A stretch of 6,401 bases of DNA from Thermoplasmata archaeon (GTDB lineage Archaea; Thermoplasmatota; Thermoplasmata; Thermoplasmatales; Thermoplasmataceae): positions 1 to 6,401 of the forward strand of contig JAKAAI010000102.1 in assembly GCA_021797055.1 (NCBI GenBank). Reading direction: 5' to 3'. The notes below the pieces were generated by a model. That model was not told the DNA's origin. It did not search any database and saw nothing but the letters and a program-made list of their open reading frames with translations. Positions 5,072-6,401 of the stretch are shown here, one piece after another (within the stretch, counting starts at the first letter, position 1; each line of letters opens with the position of its first letter). A program made the translations under genes and the position numbers.

Positions 5072-6401
5072 ATGTCTCAGAAAGCTTCTGATAGGCAATA
5101 CTTCTCAAAACACCCCCTTGCGAAGAGAATAATGAAGGAAGTTGAAACGTGGTCTGAAGACGGATATGCCTCACGGAATGGAAAGAATATAACACCTGTA
5201 ACAAGGGAGCTCTTGGAATACTGGTTTAACGCAGAAATTCATGAGGGGACAAGATTTCATCTTTCCCAGCGGAGGGCCATAGAGACAGTAGTCTACTGTT
5301 ATGAGGTGCTTGGTGAACCGACACCTGGAGAACTTTTCAATCTATTTGATGGTGAAGAGATCCGAGGAAAAGGCATAGAGAAAGAGCTGGAAAAAATGAC
5401 ATTCCCTAGGTTTGCCATCAAAATGGCAACCGGCACAGGCAAAACGTGGGTGATTAATGCTCTGATTGTCTGGCAGTATTTCAACAGATTACAGCACGAT
5501 GATGGGCGTTTCTCACAATATTTCCTGCTCGTGGCGCCAGGAAACATAGTTTATGAGCGCTTGCTTGATAGTTTCCTTGGAAAGGTGAAAGAAGGAAAGA
5601 GGGACAAATCGACATCGGACCTGGAAAACGATCTGTTCATGCCGGAATCTTGGCGGTCTGAATTTAACCTGAGGATTTACACAAAGGAGGACATCACCGG
5701 ACACACTCAACCTACCAGTGAACCGTATATAATGATCACAAACTGGCACCAACTAATGGATGTCACTGGAAGGGAAAGATCGATTTCTGAAGACCTGGGA
5801 ATTGAATTCACGGAAGACAGCGACTCATTCAGGGTTCAGAATTTCTATGATTTCCTGACTGCAAATGATTCCCTGGTTGTAATAAACGATGAGGCACACC
5901 ACCTGCACAATTCATCAGATAAGGAAATGAAGAAATGGCAGGAATCCGTTGAAAAGTTATATGCGAACATCAAGGATAAACAGGGGCGACCGTTCATCCA
6001 GTATGATTTCACTGCGACACCATATGCAATCAACGGCAAGAAGAAAGAGTGGATGAAGCACGTTATCTATGACTATGGACTCGTTGAGGCAATGAATGAC
6101 ATGCTGGTAAAGCAGATATTCATAGAGAAAAGTTCCTATCTTTCTGAAAAGATTGAAAATCTGTCAGAAAACGAGAAATTCTCTGTCACGGCACACAAAG
6201 ACGAGGCTCAGAAAATCCTTAGCTTGAGTGATGTCCAGAGACACATGCTGCACATCGGCTATGAAAAACTTCAGCAGCTTGAAGACGATTTTAGGAAACT
6301 TGATATCCACAAGAAACCACTCATGTTCATCGTAGCAGGAGATAATGCTGAAGCAGAGGAAATATCAGAATATATGAAACAGATTATGGGAGATGATGAA
6401 G
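5072..6401 (+). CDS. res: Type III-like restriction enzyme Res subunit, DEAH-box helicase (3' end outside window)
   Basis: The visible 443 codons encode the N-terminal half of an ATP-dependent superfamily 2 helicase/translocase. A Q-motif-like FHLSQRRAIETVVY (62-75) precedes Walker A ATGTGKT (119-125); LLVAPGNIVYERLL (152-165) matches motif Ia; VVINDEAHHLH (269-279) is the DEAH box; FTATPYA (313-319) is motif III; PLMFIVAGDNAEAEEI (416-431) opens the second RecA-like domain. Type III Res proteins are usually around 900-1000 residues and carry the PD-(D/E)XK nuclease near the C-terminus, which would lie beyond the edge, so cleavage ability cannot be judged. The partner is Mod, immediately upstream and probably coupled; in type III systems Res needs Mod for site recognition and translocates before cutting. 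Other helicase-linked defence systems are possible, but the Mod partner favours type III-like R-M. No frameshift is seen in the visible part. Confidence 0.88.
   Translation, partial: MSQKASDRQYFSKHPLAKRIMKEVETWSEDGYASRNGKNITPVTRELLEYWFNAEIHEGTRFHLSQRRAIETVVYCYEVLGEPTPGELFNLFDGEEIRGKGIEKELEKMTFPRFAIKMATGTGKTWVINALIVWQYFNRLQHDDGRFSQYFLLVAPGNIVYERLLDSFLGKVKEGKRDKSTSDLENDLFMPESWRSEFNLRIYTKEDITGHTQPTSEPYIMITNWHQLMDVTGRERSISEDLGIEFTEDSDSFRVQNFYDFLTANDSLVVINDEAHHLHNSSDKEMKKWQESVEKLYANIKDKQGRPFIQYDFTATPYAINGKKKEWMKHVIYDYGLVEAMNDMLVKQIFIEKSSYLSEKIENLSENEKFSVTAHKDEAQKILSLSDVQRHMLHIGYEKLQQLEDDFRKLDIHKKPLMFIVAGDNAEAEEISEYMKQIMGDDE

Noticed and set aside
3066..6401. Reading the operon as DISARM or BREX rather than type III-like R-M
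   Set aside because: Neither a DUF1998-type protein, PglZ, BrxC nor a PLD nuclease is seen; Mod with DPPFN before the FxGxGTT motif, directly followed by a DEAH Res, is the type III arrangement.
1..6401. CRISPR array or insertion sequence
   Set aside because: No regularly spaced direct repeats, no transposase frame and no terminal inverted repeats with target duplications were seen.

Overview
The window looks archaeal, most likely from the Thermoplasmata (Thermoplasma/Ferroplasma/Cuniculiplasma-like). Several genes have an AT-rich TATA box centred about 24-30 bases before the start codon and no Shine-Dalgarno sequence, as expected for leaderless archaeal transcripts. Arginine is mostly AGA/AGG and ATA isoleucine is common. 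The recombinase is of the short archaeal type. Lineage is an inference from these traits, not from a marker gene.

Layout, left to right. (1) Bases 1-319, minus strand: the N-terminal part of a gene cut by the window edge, with a PD-(D/E)XK-nuclease-like signature. (2) Bases 360-796, mostly non-coding. A strong TATA box precedes a small gene (466-661) that only reads well if a single-base frameshift is allowed. An imperfect dyad, a second TATA element and a further copy of the dyad half-site lie just before the integrase. (3) Bases 797-1357: a catalytic-domain-only tyrosine recombinase with a TTG start. (4) Bases 1358-1514: convergent spacer with nothing recognisable. (5) Bases 1515-2231, minus strand: an unrecognised four-helix membrane protein. 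(6) Bases 2331-2777: a 148-residue soluble protein divergent from it, resembling PUA/EVE-type domains only weakly. (7) Bases 2778-3065: non-coding, with two inverted repeats and the promoter of the next operon. (8) Bases 3066-6401: a type III-like restriction-modification pair, a complete beta-class adenine methyltransferase (Mod) and the first 443 codons of its DEAH-box restriction/helicase partner (Res), which runs off the right edge.

Taken together this is an accessory, defence-type island: a recombinase, a broken small gene, two orphan genes of unknown function and an R-M operon. Mod would methylate an adenine in a specific site. Res would need Mod for target recognition and use ATP-driven translocation before cleaving unmodified DNA. 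The small 148-residue protein next to the R-M operon has its own promoter, so any link with R-M is by position only. I found no CRISPR array, tRNA, rRNA or insertion sequence.
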